Assembly: GCA_038746745.1 (NCBI GenBank)
Contig: JBCDKJ010000006.1
Location: 33,447 to 97,446, forward strand
DNA: 64,000 nt
Reading direction: 5' to 3'
Source: JANQIO01 sp038746745
GTDB taxonomy: Bacteria > Pseudomonadota > Gammaproteobacteria > Pseudomonadales > Halieaceae
Shown here in pieces: positions 32,598 to 41,574 of this stretch; positions within the stretch are counted from its first letter, which is position 1, and every line of letters starts with the position of its first letter. A program made the position numbers and the translations under genes. Under the pieces are notes generated by a model. The model made no database searches. It had not been told where the DNA came from and saw nothing but the letters and a program-made list of their open reading frames with translations.

Positions 32598-33182
32598 GTG
32601 CTGCTTCGACTCGCCCTGACGTTGACGCTTATAACGCCGCTGATGCATATCGCGGTCTTGCTGAGTAGCGAGCTGACCGTACACGACCCCATCAGCGTTC
32701 TCAGCCAAAGCCAGTGGGGTATGTTGCACACCGTTGGTCTTCTGGCGTTTGTTGCTGCACACGGTTTACTGGCGCTGACACTGGGGTCTCGGGATAGCGG
32801 CTGGTTCTGGCCGATCGGTCGTGGCCTGCTGGTTGCTGCGGGCGTGAACCTTGTCTACGTTAGCTACTACTTTGCGGCAACACCTGCGGCAGTGCTGTTA
32901 GCGCCGGGTGCCAATGATCCTTTATGGCTGGTCGCGACACTCATCGGTTTTGCCATGGGGCTGCTTCAGCCGGGATTCTCACGACTGTCTCCAGCGCTGG
33001 GACATTTTAACCTGTGCTGTCTGGCGGCATGGATACTGTTAATCCCCGCCACACTGTTAATCGGTGTGATTTCGCTGGGTGTCTACGAGCGCGTGGTGGG
33101 TGGGGTATACCTTGCCTGGATTGGCTGCATACTGATAACCCTATTACGCCATGAGCGGCGGGATAGCCCCTCAGCGCGGTGA
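32598..33182 (+). CDS. DUF998-like integral membrane protein
   Basis: A 194-residue protein with six predicted membrane helices and few polar loops, matching the size and topology of DUF998 membrane proteins; family assignment is tentative. A conserved-looking ELTVHDPISVLSQSQWG (about 25-41) follows the first helix. GTG 32598 has GGAG 5 bases upstream. It ends 25 bases before the convergent transglycosylase gene. Function unknown. Confidence 0.65.
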   Translation: MLLRLALTLTLITPLMHIAVLLSSELTVHDPISVLSQSQWGMLHTVGLLAFVAAHGLLALTLGSRDSGWFWPIGRGLLVAAGVNLVYVSYYFAATPAAVLLAPGANDPLWLVATLIGFAMGLLQPGFSRLSPALGHFNLCCLAAWILLIPATLLIGVISLGVYERVVGGVYLAWIGCILITLLRHERRDSPSAR

Positions 33183-33207
33183 TCGTCTCGAGTCTCGATA
33201 GCGCCGT

Positions 33208-34380
33208 TTACCGATAGCTTCGCTCGGCGTCGGTGACCTTTTCCAGGTAGCGTCTGGTTTCCGAGAACGGATGCCGCAGTCGCAACTGGTTAAATACCTG
33301 TTTGCTTTGCATGCCGTTGATGCGCTGCAGTGCCCGTTCGCGGTCCTCTGCAAAGGCTCGCAAGGTGCTGCCCGGCCCTCCGTTGTAGGAGGCGATCATG
33401 GCGAAGTGGCGGCTGTTCTGATTCCTGATCTGACTGAGATACACGTCGTCCAGCAAATGCAGGTACGCACTGCCGATGTCGATATTGAAATCAGGTTGGA
33501 ACAGCTGGCTGCGCGTAGGTTGACCGCTTTGGTTTTTTACCCGGGCGTACACGTCGCGCCCGGCGGTGGCAGGTACTACTTGCATTAAGCCGAATGCCAG
33601 GGCAGGACTGACGGCATAGGGATTGAATGCGCTCTCGACTTCAATCACGGCATAAATAAGCGCGGGCTCGATATCGTATCGCTGCGCGGCGGCGAGAACC
33701 TGGCTTGCATACTCCAGCTCTCGCAGATGCAGGTGATCATCGACCAAATCGACCCGTACGTAGTGGATGGTTTTAGTAGCTCTGCGCTCCCGCTGCAAAA
33801 CGCCGTCGATAAGGTAGTCAGCGTAGCGTTCGGCGCGCCAGCGCCAGCGGATTGGCTGGCTATCCTGATCCAGTATTTGACCAAACAGAAATGGCTCACC
33901 GTCAGTATCGGGCGGCGCGTCGGTAAATACCTCTTCGATTTGCATGTTCCGTGTCGTCAGCAGGGTTTCAACTATGGCCTGCTTTAACAGTGGCAGAGGG
34001 CTCGCTTCGGCAATTGTCTCTACCTGCAGCCAGCCCGCTTCAAAATCTACCGTCGCGCGTGCCTGGTAGGCATTACTGTATTTCACGTAGCGACGCTCGG
34101 AGGCAACCTCGGGTTCAGGCTCACTCCAGATATCACGCAGCACCTGTTGTACGGTCAGGAGCAGCTCAGACAGGTCCTCGGGGTTGATGGGAATGCCCTG
34201 GCGCTGCAATTCGTCCGAAATTTCCTGGGTGACTACAGCGCGTGCCGCTGCCTTCGGATCGTCACTTAAGGCGACGTCGAGGATGCGCTCCGGCGCGGTC
34301 TCGCAGCCTGCAAGCACGAGCGTCAGGCCGAGCAGCAAACACCGGACGCATATCCCGCGTGGAAGTTTTGATGGGTTCAT
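33208..34380 (-). CDS. mltC: Membrane-bound lytic murein transglycosylase, MltC-like
   Basis: A 390-residue outer-membrane lipoprotein with a signal peptide ending in lipobox LAGC (about residues 24-27), a DUF3393-like N-terminal domain (about 40-200) and a C-terminal SLT lysozyme-like domain. The SLT motifs are in order: IEVESAFNPYA with the catalytic Glu, AFGLMQVVPATAG, and MIASYNGGPG. It cleaves the MurNAc-GlcNAc bond with formation of a 1,6-anhydro ring, in peptidoglycan turnover. ATG 34380 starts the lipoprotein signal; longer in-frame starts add an unlikely leader. It is divergent from the P450 gene. Confidence 0.9.
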   Translation of the reverse strand: MNPSKLPRGICVRCLLLGLTLVLAGCETAPERILDVALSDDPKAAARAVVTQEISDELQRQGIPINPEDLSELLLTVQQVLRDIWSEPEPEVASERRYVKYSNAYQARATVDFEAGWLQVETIAEASPLPLLKQAIVETLLTTRNMQIEEVFTDAPPDTDGEPFLFGQILDQDSQPIRWRWRAERYADYLIDGVLQRERRATKTIHYVRVDLVDDHLHLRELEYASQVLAAAQRYDIEPALIYAVIEVESAFNPYAVSPALAFGLMQVVPATAGRDVYARVKNQSGQPTRSQLFQPDFNIDIGSAYLHLLDDVYLSQIRNQNSRHFAMIASYNGGPGSTLRAFAEDRERALQRINGMQSKQVFNQLRLRHPFSETRRYLEKVTDAERSYR

Positions 34381-34556
34381 AGGGTAAGCGGATTCCGCAG
34401 TTAGGCGTTTACAGACAGTTTCGAGCAGAGTTCGTGTACTCAAGGGTTTGGAATGGTAGCCCCCGAAGGATTATCGTTGATGCGGCGGCTAGTACGTGCT
34501 TGCGTGTGGTCTGCGCCCAAGTATATTTGCACGGTTAAGGAAGCGCGCGGTGTTCG

Positions 34557-34571
34557 CGCGTATTGTACGCG
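34557..34571. promoter_or_regulatory. Inverted repeat upstream of the P450 start
   Basis: CGCGTA-TTG-TACGCG, a perfect 6-3-6 inverted repeat, ends 15 bases before the P450 ATG. Its position suits an operator over the promoter or start region; no regulator is identified. Confidence 0.35.
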
Positions 34572-34586
34572 ATGCAGGAAGTGACT

Positions 34587-35828
34587 ATGGGCCAGGTCGA
34601 ACCGCAACTGCCACCAATATCGGATGTATTTAATCCGCACTCAGAGGAGTATCTCATCAATCCGGCGCCGCAGTGTCTGGCGCTAAAGGCGCGCGGGCCT
34701 CTGGTGTGGTATGAACCTTGGCAGGCGTGGATCATGACACGCATGGACGACATCATGCATTGCTGGAGAACCGAGCCCCTCTCCAGCGATTTTTATGACT
34801 GGGAATTCGCACCACCGAGGCCGCCTGCGGACGAGTGGAACAACTTCGAGCGTGCCATGATCGGACACAGCCTGTTGGCCGATCAGACTCACCATCGTCT
34901 GGTACGCAAGGTGGTATCACCAGCGTTCAGCCGCAATGTCGTGGATAAGATTCAGGATGCCATTGCGCCCGACGTAAAACGTTTGTTCGATGAGTTGGGC
35001 ACACCCGATGTCTTCGACTACAAAGAGAAAATCGCCGAGCACATCCCGTTTATCTCCATAACCCGGATGATCGGTGTGCCAGAGCGATATTGGCCGGAGA
35101 TTCAGGACGTCATCATCCGGTTTACGGAGACCTGGAATCCCACCATTTCCGATGAGCGTCGTGAGACCGCCCGTCAGTCCTGCAATACCGCTATCGATGT
35201 TCTGCGTAAAGTGATCGATGAACGACGTGCGCAGCCCGCAAGCGATGACTTCCTCTCTACGCTTCTGAAAATTGAGAGTGAAAATGAAAACTTTAATGAG
35301 TGGGATATCGTTACCCTGATACTGGCGCTGGTCGGTGCCGGTGCGGACACCACGCTGGTCGCGCAGCAGTGGAGTGTATACAGCCTGCTTAAGCACAAGG
35401 ACCAGGTCCCTGTTGCCTTGTCATCGCCGGAGGCCTGGAGTAATGCCTTCAGCGAAATCCTGCGATGGTCTACCCAGTCCAAGATGGGCTTTGCTCGCTA
35501 TGCACCTGAGGATATGGAGCTACTGGGGCACCAGGTGCGCAAGGGTCAGATGGTACTGATGATGCCGCACCTGAAAGACCACGATCCCGACTACTATGAC
35601 AACCCGGAAGCCTTCGACGTACAACGCGTGTTTGATCCTGATGTGGCGTTCGGGTATGGCCCACGCTATTGCATCGGTGCAGCACTTGCGAAGCGTCAAC
35701 TCTATCTCACCATGGCGGAACTGTTTGAGCGGTTCCCCAACGTAGAGCTTGCAGAAGAGCCTGAGAAAGACGGCGACGACCACAACGCCATCACCTTTAA
35801 AACGCTGCGCCTACGCACCAACGCCTAG
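34587..35828 (+). CDS. Cytochrome P450
   Basis: A 413-residue soluble bacterial-type P450 monooxygenase. The heme-ligand motif is FGYGPRYCIGAA with the cysteine thiolate at C362, the I-helix oxygen-activation motif is GAGADTT (250-256), and the K-helix ExxR is EILR (290-293). ATG 34587 has AGGAA 6 bases upstream, better than the ATG at 34572. No ferredoxin or ferredoxin reductase gene is adjacent (an Fpr-type reductase is encoded at 51.9 kb), so its electron donor is unknown. A clear terminator follows. The class resembles lipid- or terpene-hydroxylating bacterial P450s, but the substrate cannot be assigned. Confidence 0.93.
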   Translation: MGQVEPQLPPISDVFNPHSEEYLINPAPQCLALKARGPLVWYEPWQAWIMTRMDDIMHCWRTEPLSSDFYDWEFAPPRPPADEWNNFERAMIGHSLLADQTHHRLVRKVVSPAFSRNVVDKIQDAIAPDVKRLFDELGTPDVFDYKEKIAEHIPFISITRMIGVPERYWPEIQDVIIRFTETWNPTISDERRETARQSCNTAIDVLRKVIDERRAQPASDDFLSTLLKIESENENFNEWDIVTLILALVGAGADTTLVAQQWSVYSLLKHKDQVPVALSSPEAWSNAFSEILRWSTQSKMGFARYAPEDMELLGHQVRKGQMVLMMPHLKDHDPDYYDNPEAFDVQRVFDPDVAFGYGPRYCIGAALAKRQLYLTMAELFERFPNVELAEEPEKDGDDHNAITFKTLRLRTNA

Positions 35829-35849
35829 CGTTCTCCAAAGCCAGAGTGT

Positions 35850-37106
35850 TCAGGCCCCGAACACCGTTGCAGGCTGTCGCCTGTTTTGCGACAGCCTGTT
35901 TTTGGTCAGGCAGCCCCATAACCATTCAACGGGCCCCTGTCGGTAGTATTGCAGCCACAGGCTGCTTAACAGTACCTGCAGGCTATAAATCGCTATTGCC
36001 ATGACCCAGAGGCTGGCCAGGCCAAAGCTAGCGTACATCCCTAGGCCAACGCCATAGAACAGCGTGATCCCGATGACGGTCTGCAGCAGATAATTTGTAA
36101 ACGCCATTCTGCCGATCTGAGTGAGTGGATACAGAAGCGTTTCGCCAAGTCGACTCCTGTACAGGCAGCCCACTACAGACATATACCCCAGGGCCAGCGT
36201 GACCTGCCCGGCAACCGATACCAGTTTCGCTATCAGGTCGATGGGCTCCGCAGACCAGCGCGTCATATTGGCCCCCAGCGACTCGGCTGCGGCGGTCAGG
36301 CTTATGCCGAGGCAGAACCAGAGTAGTAACATGCCAGATTGTGCGACCCGCTGGCTAAAGTAGCTGACCCTCGCCAGGTATAATCCGAGCATGAACAGCC
36401 CCAGCACGCGTGTGATGCGTCCATTGGGCAGGAAATCCATCCAGCGCCAGTAGAGGTTGTGCAGGTTCATACGGAACATGTCGACCCAAGTGCCTTGCCC
36501 GAAGGCCGCCGCGATGGCATCCGGTGTCGCATCTACATAGGTCTTATGGGCGCTACCGTCCAGCGGAACTGGCGATGCCCCGAGCACCAGCACCAGGGTA
36601 TGAGGAAGCGCAAAGAAACCCAGAAGCGTGATGGCAGCCAGCAAAGTAATAGTCACCGGCAAGCCGCGCATGGCGACCATTACGAATGCAAGTAGCGCAT
36701 ACAGCGTTAGAATATCGCCGGACCAGAGCAGCGCGTGCAGCACACCAAACATCAGCAGAAAACACAGTCGCCGTCTGTAAACCGGCAGGAACTGTTCTAA
36801 CGCGTGCTGGTTTTTCATGTACTGAATGCCAAAGCCAACACCGAACAGCATCGAAAAGATCGCGTAAAACTTGCCATCTACGATCCACAGATGAAGCGAA
36901 TAGAAGAGGGTTTCCAGCTCCGCGTCGGGAAGAGCGTTAATCTCTTCCAGGGGCATAAATTTGTAGCCGCTCCAGCTCTGAATGTTCGCAAACAGTATGC
37001 CCAGTACCGCCAGTCCGCGAATGGCGTCAATCACGTGGATACGGTCTGTGTTGCCCGGTCCGCTGGATGTAGCTATTGCTGAAGACTCTGGCGCGTGCTG
37101 TTTCAA
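35850..37106 (-). CDS. DUF418 family membrane protein
   Basis: A 418-residue polytopic membrane protein with the DUF418 signatures IDAIRGLAVLGILFANI (starting near residue 25) and, C-terminally, IGRMAFTNYLLQTVIG, and about ten membrane helices. Members are related in topology to acyltransferase-type membrane proteins, but their function is unknown. The C-terminal codons coincide with the terminator of the convergent P450 gene (35871-35897), so the hairpin is also coding sequence here. Confidence 0.82.
   Translation of the reverse strand: MKQHAPESSAIATSSGPGNTDRIHVIDAIRGLAVLGILFANIQSWSGYKFMPLEEINALPDAELETLFYSLHLWIVDGKFYAIFSMLFGVGFGIQYMKNQHALEQFLPVYRRRLCFLLMFGVLHALLWSGDILTLYALLAFVMVAMRGLPVTITLLAAITLLGFFALPHTLVLVLGASPVPLDGSAHKTYVDATPDAIAAAFGQGTWVDMFRMNLHNLYWRWMDFLPNGRITRVLGLFMLGLYLARVSYFSQRVAQSGMLLLWFCLGISLTAAAESLGANMTRWSAEPIDLIAKLVSVAGQVTLALGYMSVVGCLYRSRLGETLLYPLTQIGRMAFTNYLLQTVIGITLFYGVGLGMYASFGLASLWVMAIAIYSLQVLLSSLWLQYYRQGPVEWLWGCLTKNRLSQNRRQPATVFGA
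35871..35902 (+). terminator. Rho-independent terminator after the P450 gene
   Basis: AGGCTGTCGC (35871-35880) and GCGACAGCCT (35888-35897) form a perfect 10-bp stem with a 7-base loop, followed by GTTTTTGG. It lies inside the 3' end of the DUF418 coding sequence on the other strand. Confidence 0.85.
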
Positions 37107-37405
37107 TGTCGCTTCACCGTGTCTGGACCCTGCAGATTTTCTCTGGATCAGCGCGAAAACGCTACGTCGCCTTCACAGGGGGTTCACCCATGTATGGGTA
37201 TGTTCACGTATGATAGTTACCATGGCTAGAAATACTGCGGGAATGCAGACGTATCCACACGGAGTGTGCGGCAAATACGCGAATTCACAACGACGCGATG
37301 CCGAATCGCCAGGTACTGCTGACGTGAGCAATGCGTGGCATGGGGCAACTGAACGCACGGCCGCATTCTCTGTCTCAGACACAGTAACCAGCTGTCCTGA
37401 CGGTA
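37107..37405. other. Divergent intergenic region without a convincing gene
   Basis: About 300 bases between the DUF418 gene and the barrel-cupredoxin-cyclase operon. A TATGAT -10-like box occurs near 37208 but lacks a clear -35. Open frames crossing it have neither a ribosome-binding site nor recognisable protein features. Confidence 0.4.
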
Positions 37406-38359
37406 ATGACAATGGCAACTAAGACAAAAGGTTTGCGCCCTTTCGGCCCAAAGCCCATGCCGGTGCGTCTGCTCATTGGCCTCTGCTTACTGCTCATAAC
37501 CTTTTCAGCCCGCGCAGAGTGGATGGACTGGCGCAGTGGGGTGGGAATTACTGTCAGTGAGGATAACAACGTCAATATCGCCTCCCGAGGTCGCGATAAG
37601 CTGAGCGACGAATCCGTGCAGGCACGGGTCCGCATTGCCCGTCGCTACGCTCTCTCAGGTTCGCAGTACTCCGGTGCTTTTCTCGGTGCTGAAGCTGACC
37701 TGTCTCGTCGCGAATACAACGATTTCGATGGTCTGTCAGGCTGGCGCGGCGGCGCAACGCTTAGCTACCAGCAGAAATTGGGACTGGGGCCTACGGTGCC
37801 ACGCCTCAGTTTGCGTGCGTCTGCCCATTATGAGGCGCCAGATGATCGGTATCGAGAGCACTGGGACTACCGATTATCCGCCACCGGGATTTTCCCGCTG
37901 GGACCACGCGTCACTGCACTCGCGAGGGGACGCTTGGTCGAGCAACAGGGGCAGGAGTGGCTCACCAGCTCACCGCAGCTTTCTTCCAACGTGTTTGACC
38001 AGTCTCGCTGGGAGCTCGGCGGCGAGTTGCGAGTTCGCGTGCAGCCCTGGGCTCGCCTGCGGGTTCGCGCAGAGTATCTGGATGGCGAATTTGACGCGTT
38101 TTGTGGTCCCGGCAGTGCCGGTCGCTTGAATCAGGTGGCGGGCCTGTCCGGGGTAAAAGCGGTGGCGTTTGACAGCGTTTTCAATAGCTGCCGCTGGCTG
38201 GTCGAGGGTGATGGATGGCGATATGAAACGGGTTTGGAGTTTGCTCTTTCTCCGTCGCAGGCCCTGGAGTTACATTGGATAGAACATGATATCAGGGTGG
38301 ATACCAGCCAGAGCTATGAGCGCAGGGTCTTCGGTCTGGAGTGGCGTTATGCGCTATAG
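37406..38359 (+). CDS. Outer-membrane beta-barrel protein, first gene of cupredoxin/cyclase operon
   Basis: A 317-residue secreted barrel-type protein. The signal peptide core is PVRLLIGLCLLLITFSARA, ending near residue 37, so the true start may be ATG 37412 or 37457; none has a strong ribosome-binding site. The mature part alternates hydrophobic and charged residues in strands (VGITVSEDNNVNIASRG, RWELGGELRVRVQPWARL) and ends in WRYAL. The last 11 bases overlap the cupredoxin gene. No family name is claimed. The operon with a periplasmic copper-type protein and a receptor cyclase suggests a shared envelope role. Confidence 0.72.
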   Translation: MTMATKTKGLRPFGPKPMPVRLLIGLCLLLITFSARAEWMDWRSGVGITVSEDNNVNIASRGRDKLSDESVQARVRIARRYALSGSQYSGAFLGAEADLSRREYNDFDGLSGWRGGATLSYQQKLGLGPTVPRLSLRASAHYEAPDDRYREHWDYRLSATGIFPLGPRVTALARGRLVEQQGQEWLTSSPQLSSNVFDQSRWELGGELRVRVQPWARLRVRAEYLDGEFDAFCGPGSAGRLNQVAGLSGVKAVAFDSVFNSCRWLVEGDGWRYETGLEFALSPSQALELHWIEHDIRVDTSQSYERRVFGLEWRYAL

Positions 38360-38993
38360 CCCTCACGCTGCGGCGCTGCTGTGTTCGGTAATGGCGACCG
38401 CGGCGCTGGCTGCAGACCTGTCCGTGACGGTGAGCGACGCCTCGGGCTCACCCATACAGGGCGCTGTTGTGATGGCAAGCGCTCCAGGTCAGGCGCCTGA
38501 GGCCAGTGCTAAAGCGGTAAGCATTGATCAGATGAATAGAGAGTTTGTGCCGTTTCTTAGCGTGGTGCCCGTAGGTACGCGCATCGCTTTCCCGAACAGC
38601 GACAACATCCGGCACCACGTGTACTCCTTCAGCGAAGCCAAGCGATTTGAAATCCCGCTCTATGCCGGTGATGCGACTGCGCCCGAGATCTTGGTGGATC
38701 AGGCGGGGGTGATTGCACTGGGCTGCAACGTACACGACTGGATGCGAGCGTATGTGGTGGTCAGCGATACGCCCCATACTGCTCAGAGTGATGAGCGCGG
38801 CCGGGTACTGCTGACAGTCCCTGCCGGTGAATATACGCTGCGGGTCTGGCACCCCAGCGTGCGAGACGATGAAGCGGGCATGTCAGTACCAATTACCGTG
38901 CCCGACGCTGGACTGGAAAAAAGTCTTTCTTTGGCGGACCAGCCGCGTTGGCGAGCTTGGCGGGCACCGTCGGCATTTGAGGAAGACTACTGA
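38349..38993 (+). CDS. Periplasmic cupredoxin-domain protein (methylamine-utilisation-like)
   Basis: A 214-residue protein with a signal peptide ending AALA (about 18-21). Its cupredoxin-like region has a copper-site pattern: NIRHHVYSF with the first His, then GCNVHDWM with Cys, His and Met. This is the His/Cys-x-x-His-x-x-Met arrangement of blue-copper proteins, as in proteins often annotated methylamine utilization protein. A carboxypeptidase-regulatory-like beta domain follows (about 140-200). The start overlaps the barrel gene and the stop lies just before the cyclase. Copper binding is inferred from the ligands; partner unknown. Confidence 0.75.
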   Translation: MRYSPHAAALLCSVMATAALAADLSVTVSDASGSPIQGAVVMASAPGQAPEASAKAVSIDQMNREFVPFLSVVPVGTRIAFPNSDNIRHHVYSFSEAKRFEIPLYAGDATAPEILVDQAGVIALGCNVHDWMRAYVVVSDTPHTAQSDERGRVLLTVPAGEYTLRVWHPSVRDDEAGMSVPITVPDAGLEKSLSLADQPRWRAWRAPSAFEEDY

Positions 38994-39043
38994 TCCTGCC
39001 CTTTACTCTCCATAGTTTCAGCAGCAAAGTAGCAGGCTTTACA

Positions 39044-40879
39044 GTGTTGCTGCTGGTCGGCACCTTGTTGGTCGTCTTCTATGCGGTGAATGCGGCCAGT
39101 ATTGGCAATGCGGAGCGGCGCATGCAGCGAGATCTAGATCTCACGGCCAGGGCGTTTATGCGTCTGATAGAACAGCGTAATCAGTCGCTGGCGGACAAAG
39201 CTAGGTTTCTCTCCAGCGATCATGCCTATCGACAAATCTATGGCTTCGGCGAACGCGAAGACCTGGAAACTGTCTCGGCAAACCATCAGCGCCGTATCAA
39301 GGCCGACCTCATGCTGCTGCTGGACTTCTCAGGTGAGGCACTGGCAAACACATTGAGTCCTGGTGACGCGACACCGCCAGAGGCTGTTTCACATCTGCTC
39401 GCCACCGCCATGGCGAGCGACAGTGGCGAGGCCAGTACCATTTCGTTGATCGGTGATCTCGCCTATCAGTTGGTGATGGTCCCCCTCTATGCACCGGATC
39501 CGGTCGCCATGGTGGTGCTGGGCTTCATCGTCGATCTGCCGCTGGCGGAGGGCTTGAAGCGTGACACCGACAACACCGAAATAGCGCTGCTGTTTGACCG
39601 GGGTGAACAGGAGGTTCTAATGGCCGCCTGTACTTTGGATGCCATGCACTGTGCGGCACTGGAGCGTCTCGATACTCATGTAAACGGCGTTTGGGACGTT
39701 GCGGGTGATCCCTATTTGACCCGGTTACTGCCGCTGGGGAATGCTGAGGGCGGCGGGCGCGCCGTGCTGCAGCGCTCTGTCGATGCTGAACTGGCGAGTT
39801 ACTTTCAGTTGAGAGAGCGCCTGCTGCTGATTTTTGCGGTCAGCCTGGTGATTGCTATGGCAGGAGCCGCGGGGTTTTCCCGTCTGGTTACGCGTCCGGT
39901 GTCTCTGTTGGTGCAAGGCGTGCAGCAGATTGCTGCCGGTGATTACGCCGCGCGGGTCAAGCTGCGGCAGCGAGATGAGCTGGGTCAATTGGCTGAGAGC
40001 TTTAACCAGATGTCGCAGGGCCTGGCAGAACGCGATCAGGTCAGAAGCCTGCTGGGAAAAGTGGTATCTCCGCAGATTGCAGATGAGCTCATGAGTCGCG
40101 AGATAGAGCTGGGCGGAGAGGAGATCGAAGCAACGATTCTGTTTTCCGACATTCGAGACTTTACCAGCATCAGTGAGTCCCATACGCCGCAGGCGATCAT
40201 CCACCTGTTAAACGACTACCTCACCGAAATGAACGCCATTATTGAGGCCCATGATGGTGTGGTCGACAAGTACATTGGTGACGCCATTATGGCGCTGTTT
40301 GGCGCGCCCCTGCAGCGCAAAGACAGTGCGCGAAGTGCGATGCAAACCGGATTGGATATGCTGGATGCGATGAAGACCCTCAATGCGTTGCGACAGCAGC
40401 GCAATGAGCTGCCCATCGATATCGGCATTGGCATAAATACCGGCAAGGTGGTGGCTGGCAATATGGGCTCTATCAGCCGCCTCAATTACACGGTATTGGG
40501 GGACGCGGTGAATTTGGCGTCCCGTCTGGAGGGGCTCTGCAAGTTCTATGCGGTGCCGATTATTGCGGCCGACTCAACGGCCGCGGCAGCTGCTGACGTG
40601 ACCTGTCGGGAACTGGATCGCGTGCGCGTTAAGGGTCGCAGCGAGGCAGTCACACTTATGCAGCCGCTGCAGGCGCTGCCACCGGAGCACAGCCGCTATC
40701 TTGTGGCACTACAGGCTTATCGGGAGGGATGCTGGCGCGAGGCACAGGCAATGTTTGCTGAGCTCTCGCTCAGCGCTGAGGATCCATTCTATGCGGTGTA
40801 CGCCCAGCGCTGCCAACGGTTTGCGGAATCGCCTCCGGACGCGGATTGGGACGGCGTATTCACCTTTCAGCGCAAGTGA
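39044..40879 (+). CDS. Membrane-bound class III adenylate/guanylate cyclase with HAMP domain
   Basis: A 611-residue receptor cyclase counted from GTG 39044: TM1 (1-17), a periplasmic sensor region (about 30-250), TM2 (258-278), HAMP (279-331) and a class III cyclase domain (about 362-540). The metal-binding aspartates are D369 (ILFSDIRDF) and D413 (KYIGDAIM), K409 is at a purine-specifying position, and GDAVNLASRLE is present, suggesting adenylate cyclase. The frame is open up to 38981, and a GAGGAAG ribosome-binding site at 38979-38985 precedes CTG/ATC/CTG codons that would add a Lys-containing cytoplasmic leader before TM1, so a non-ATG start upstream is possible. It is third in the barrel-cupredoxin operon. 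Confidence 0.88.
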   Translation: MLLLVGTLLVVFYAVNAASIGNAERRMQRDLDLTARAFMRLIEQRNQSLADKARFLSSDHAYRQIYGFGEREDLETVSANHQRRIKADLMLLLDFSGEALANTLSPGDATPPEAVSHLLATAMASDSGEASTISLIGDLAYQLVMVPLYAPDPVAMVVLGFIVDLPLAEGLKRDTDNTEIALLFDRGEQEVLMAACTLDAMHCAALERLDTHVNGVWDVAGDPYLTRLLPLGNAEGGGRAVLQRSVDAELASYFQLRERLLLIFAVSLVIAMAGAAGFSRLVTRPVSLLVQGVQQIAAGDYAARVKLRQRDELGQLAESFNQMSQGLAERDQVRSLLGKVVSPQIADELMSREIELGGEEIEATILFSDIRDFTSISESHTPQAIIHLLNDYLTEMNAIIEAHDGVVDKYIGDAIMALFGAPLQRKDSARSAMQTGLDMLDAMKTLNALRQQRNELPIDIGIGINTGKVVAGNMGSISRLNYTVLGDAVNLASRLEGLCKFYAVPIIAADSTAAAAADVTCRELDRVRVKGRSEAVTLMQPLQALPPEHSRYLVALQAYREGCWREAQAMFAELSLSAEDPFYAVYAQRCQRFAESPPDADWDGVFTFQRK

Positions 40880-40906
40880 AGACTGCTCGCAGCGCAGGCT
40901 GACGGT

Positions 40907-41509
40907 CTAACTCTGCGTGGGTCCTGCACACTCCTCGAGCAGCGGTAGTACCCAGGGCTTGTGCTCCAGTAACTCTGTCTGGGTCAGCCCGGTCAGTTCG
41001 TAGGGCAATACCAGCCAGTCATCTGTCTCGTGCAGAAAATAATCCGGCACGCGGCCGGTGCGATTAAAGCCGGGCTTGTAGTAGGGGACAGCGATGCGCA
41101 CGTCCTGCGGCATGTTTCTTTTGGCCTTGGAACTCAAGCGGTTGAGCACCGCCTCTATATTGCGCCCGCTGCTGAAGACGTCATCCACAATCAGCAGTGG
41201 ATTGTCGTGGTTGAGGTTCTCAAAAAGATACTGCAGGCCGTGCACGCGTATGCCTTCAGGGCTGTCTATGCGCTGTAGATAATCGTTCACACCGCGGTAG
41301 GAAGTTCGGATAGCGATGTGGTCTGTTTCCACGCCCAGATACTGCAAACACTCCTGAACATAGATACCCACGGTCGCGCCACCACGCCAGACGGCGGCAA
41401 TGAAGTCGGGTCTGAAGCCGCTCTCAAAAATCTTTGTTGCCAGCCGGTAACTGTCGAGCAACAGCGACTCCTCGGTCACGAATCGCTTGATATCGGTGGT
41501 GGGCTCCAT
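40907..41509 (-). CDS. Purine-type phosphoribosyltransferase (copy 1)
   Basis: A 200-residue type I phosphoribosyltransferase resembling hypoxanthine-guanine enzymes. The PRPP-binding loop LLIVDDVFSSGRNIEAVL occupies 105-122 and WRGG is at 41-44. C-terminal PYYKPG...PDYFLHETDDW is shared with the paralogue at 42311. ATG 41509 is used; a GTG at 41560 would extend it and overlap the divergent methyltransferase start region. It is encoded opposite a methyltransferase/phosphoribosyltransferase/ArsS series. Whether it salvages purine bases or acts in arsenosugar or nucleoside chemistry is unknown. Confidence 0.83.
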   Translation of the reverse strand: MEPTTDIKRFVTEESLLLDSYRLATKIFESGFRPDFIAAVWRGGATVGIYVQECLQYLGVETDHIAIRTSYRGVNDYLQRIDSPEGIRVHGLQYLFENLNHDNPLLIVDDVFSSGRNIEAVLNRLSSKAKRNMPQDVRIAVPYYKPGFNRTGRVPDYFLHETDDWLVLPYELTGLTQTELLEHKPWVLPLLEECAGPTQS

Positions 41510-41574
41510 TCGGTCGAAATGCTTCTGCAGGTGGGTTAATGTGCGCGCAGTGTAACGCACTTTACGATGGTGGT

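Noticed and set aside
36982..37422. Plus-strand frame through the region before the barrel gene
   Set aside because: It runs antisense through the start of the DUF418 gene, has no ribosome-binding site and resembles no protein.
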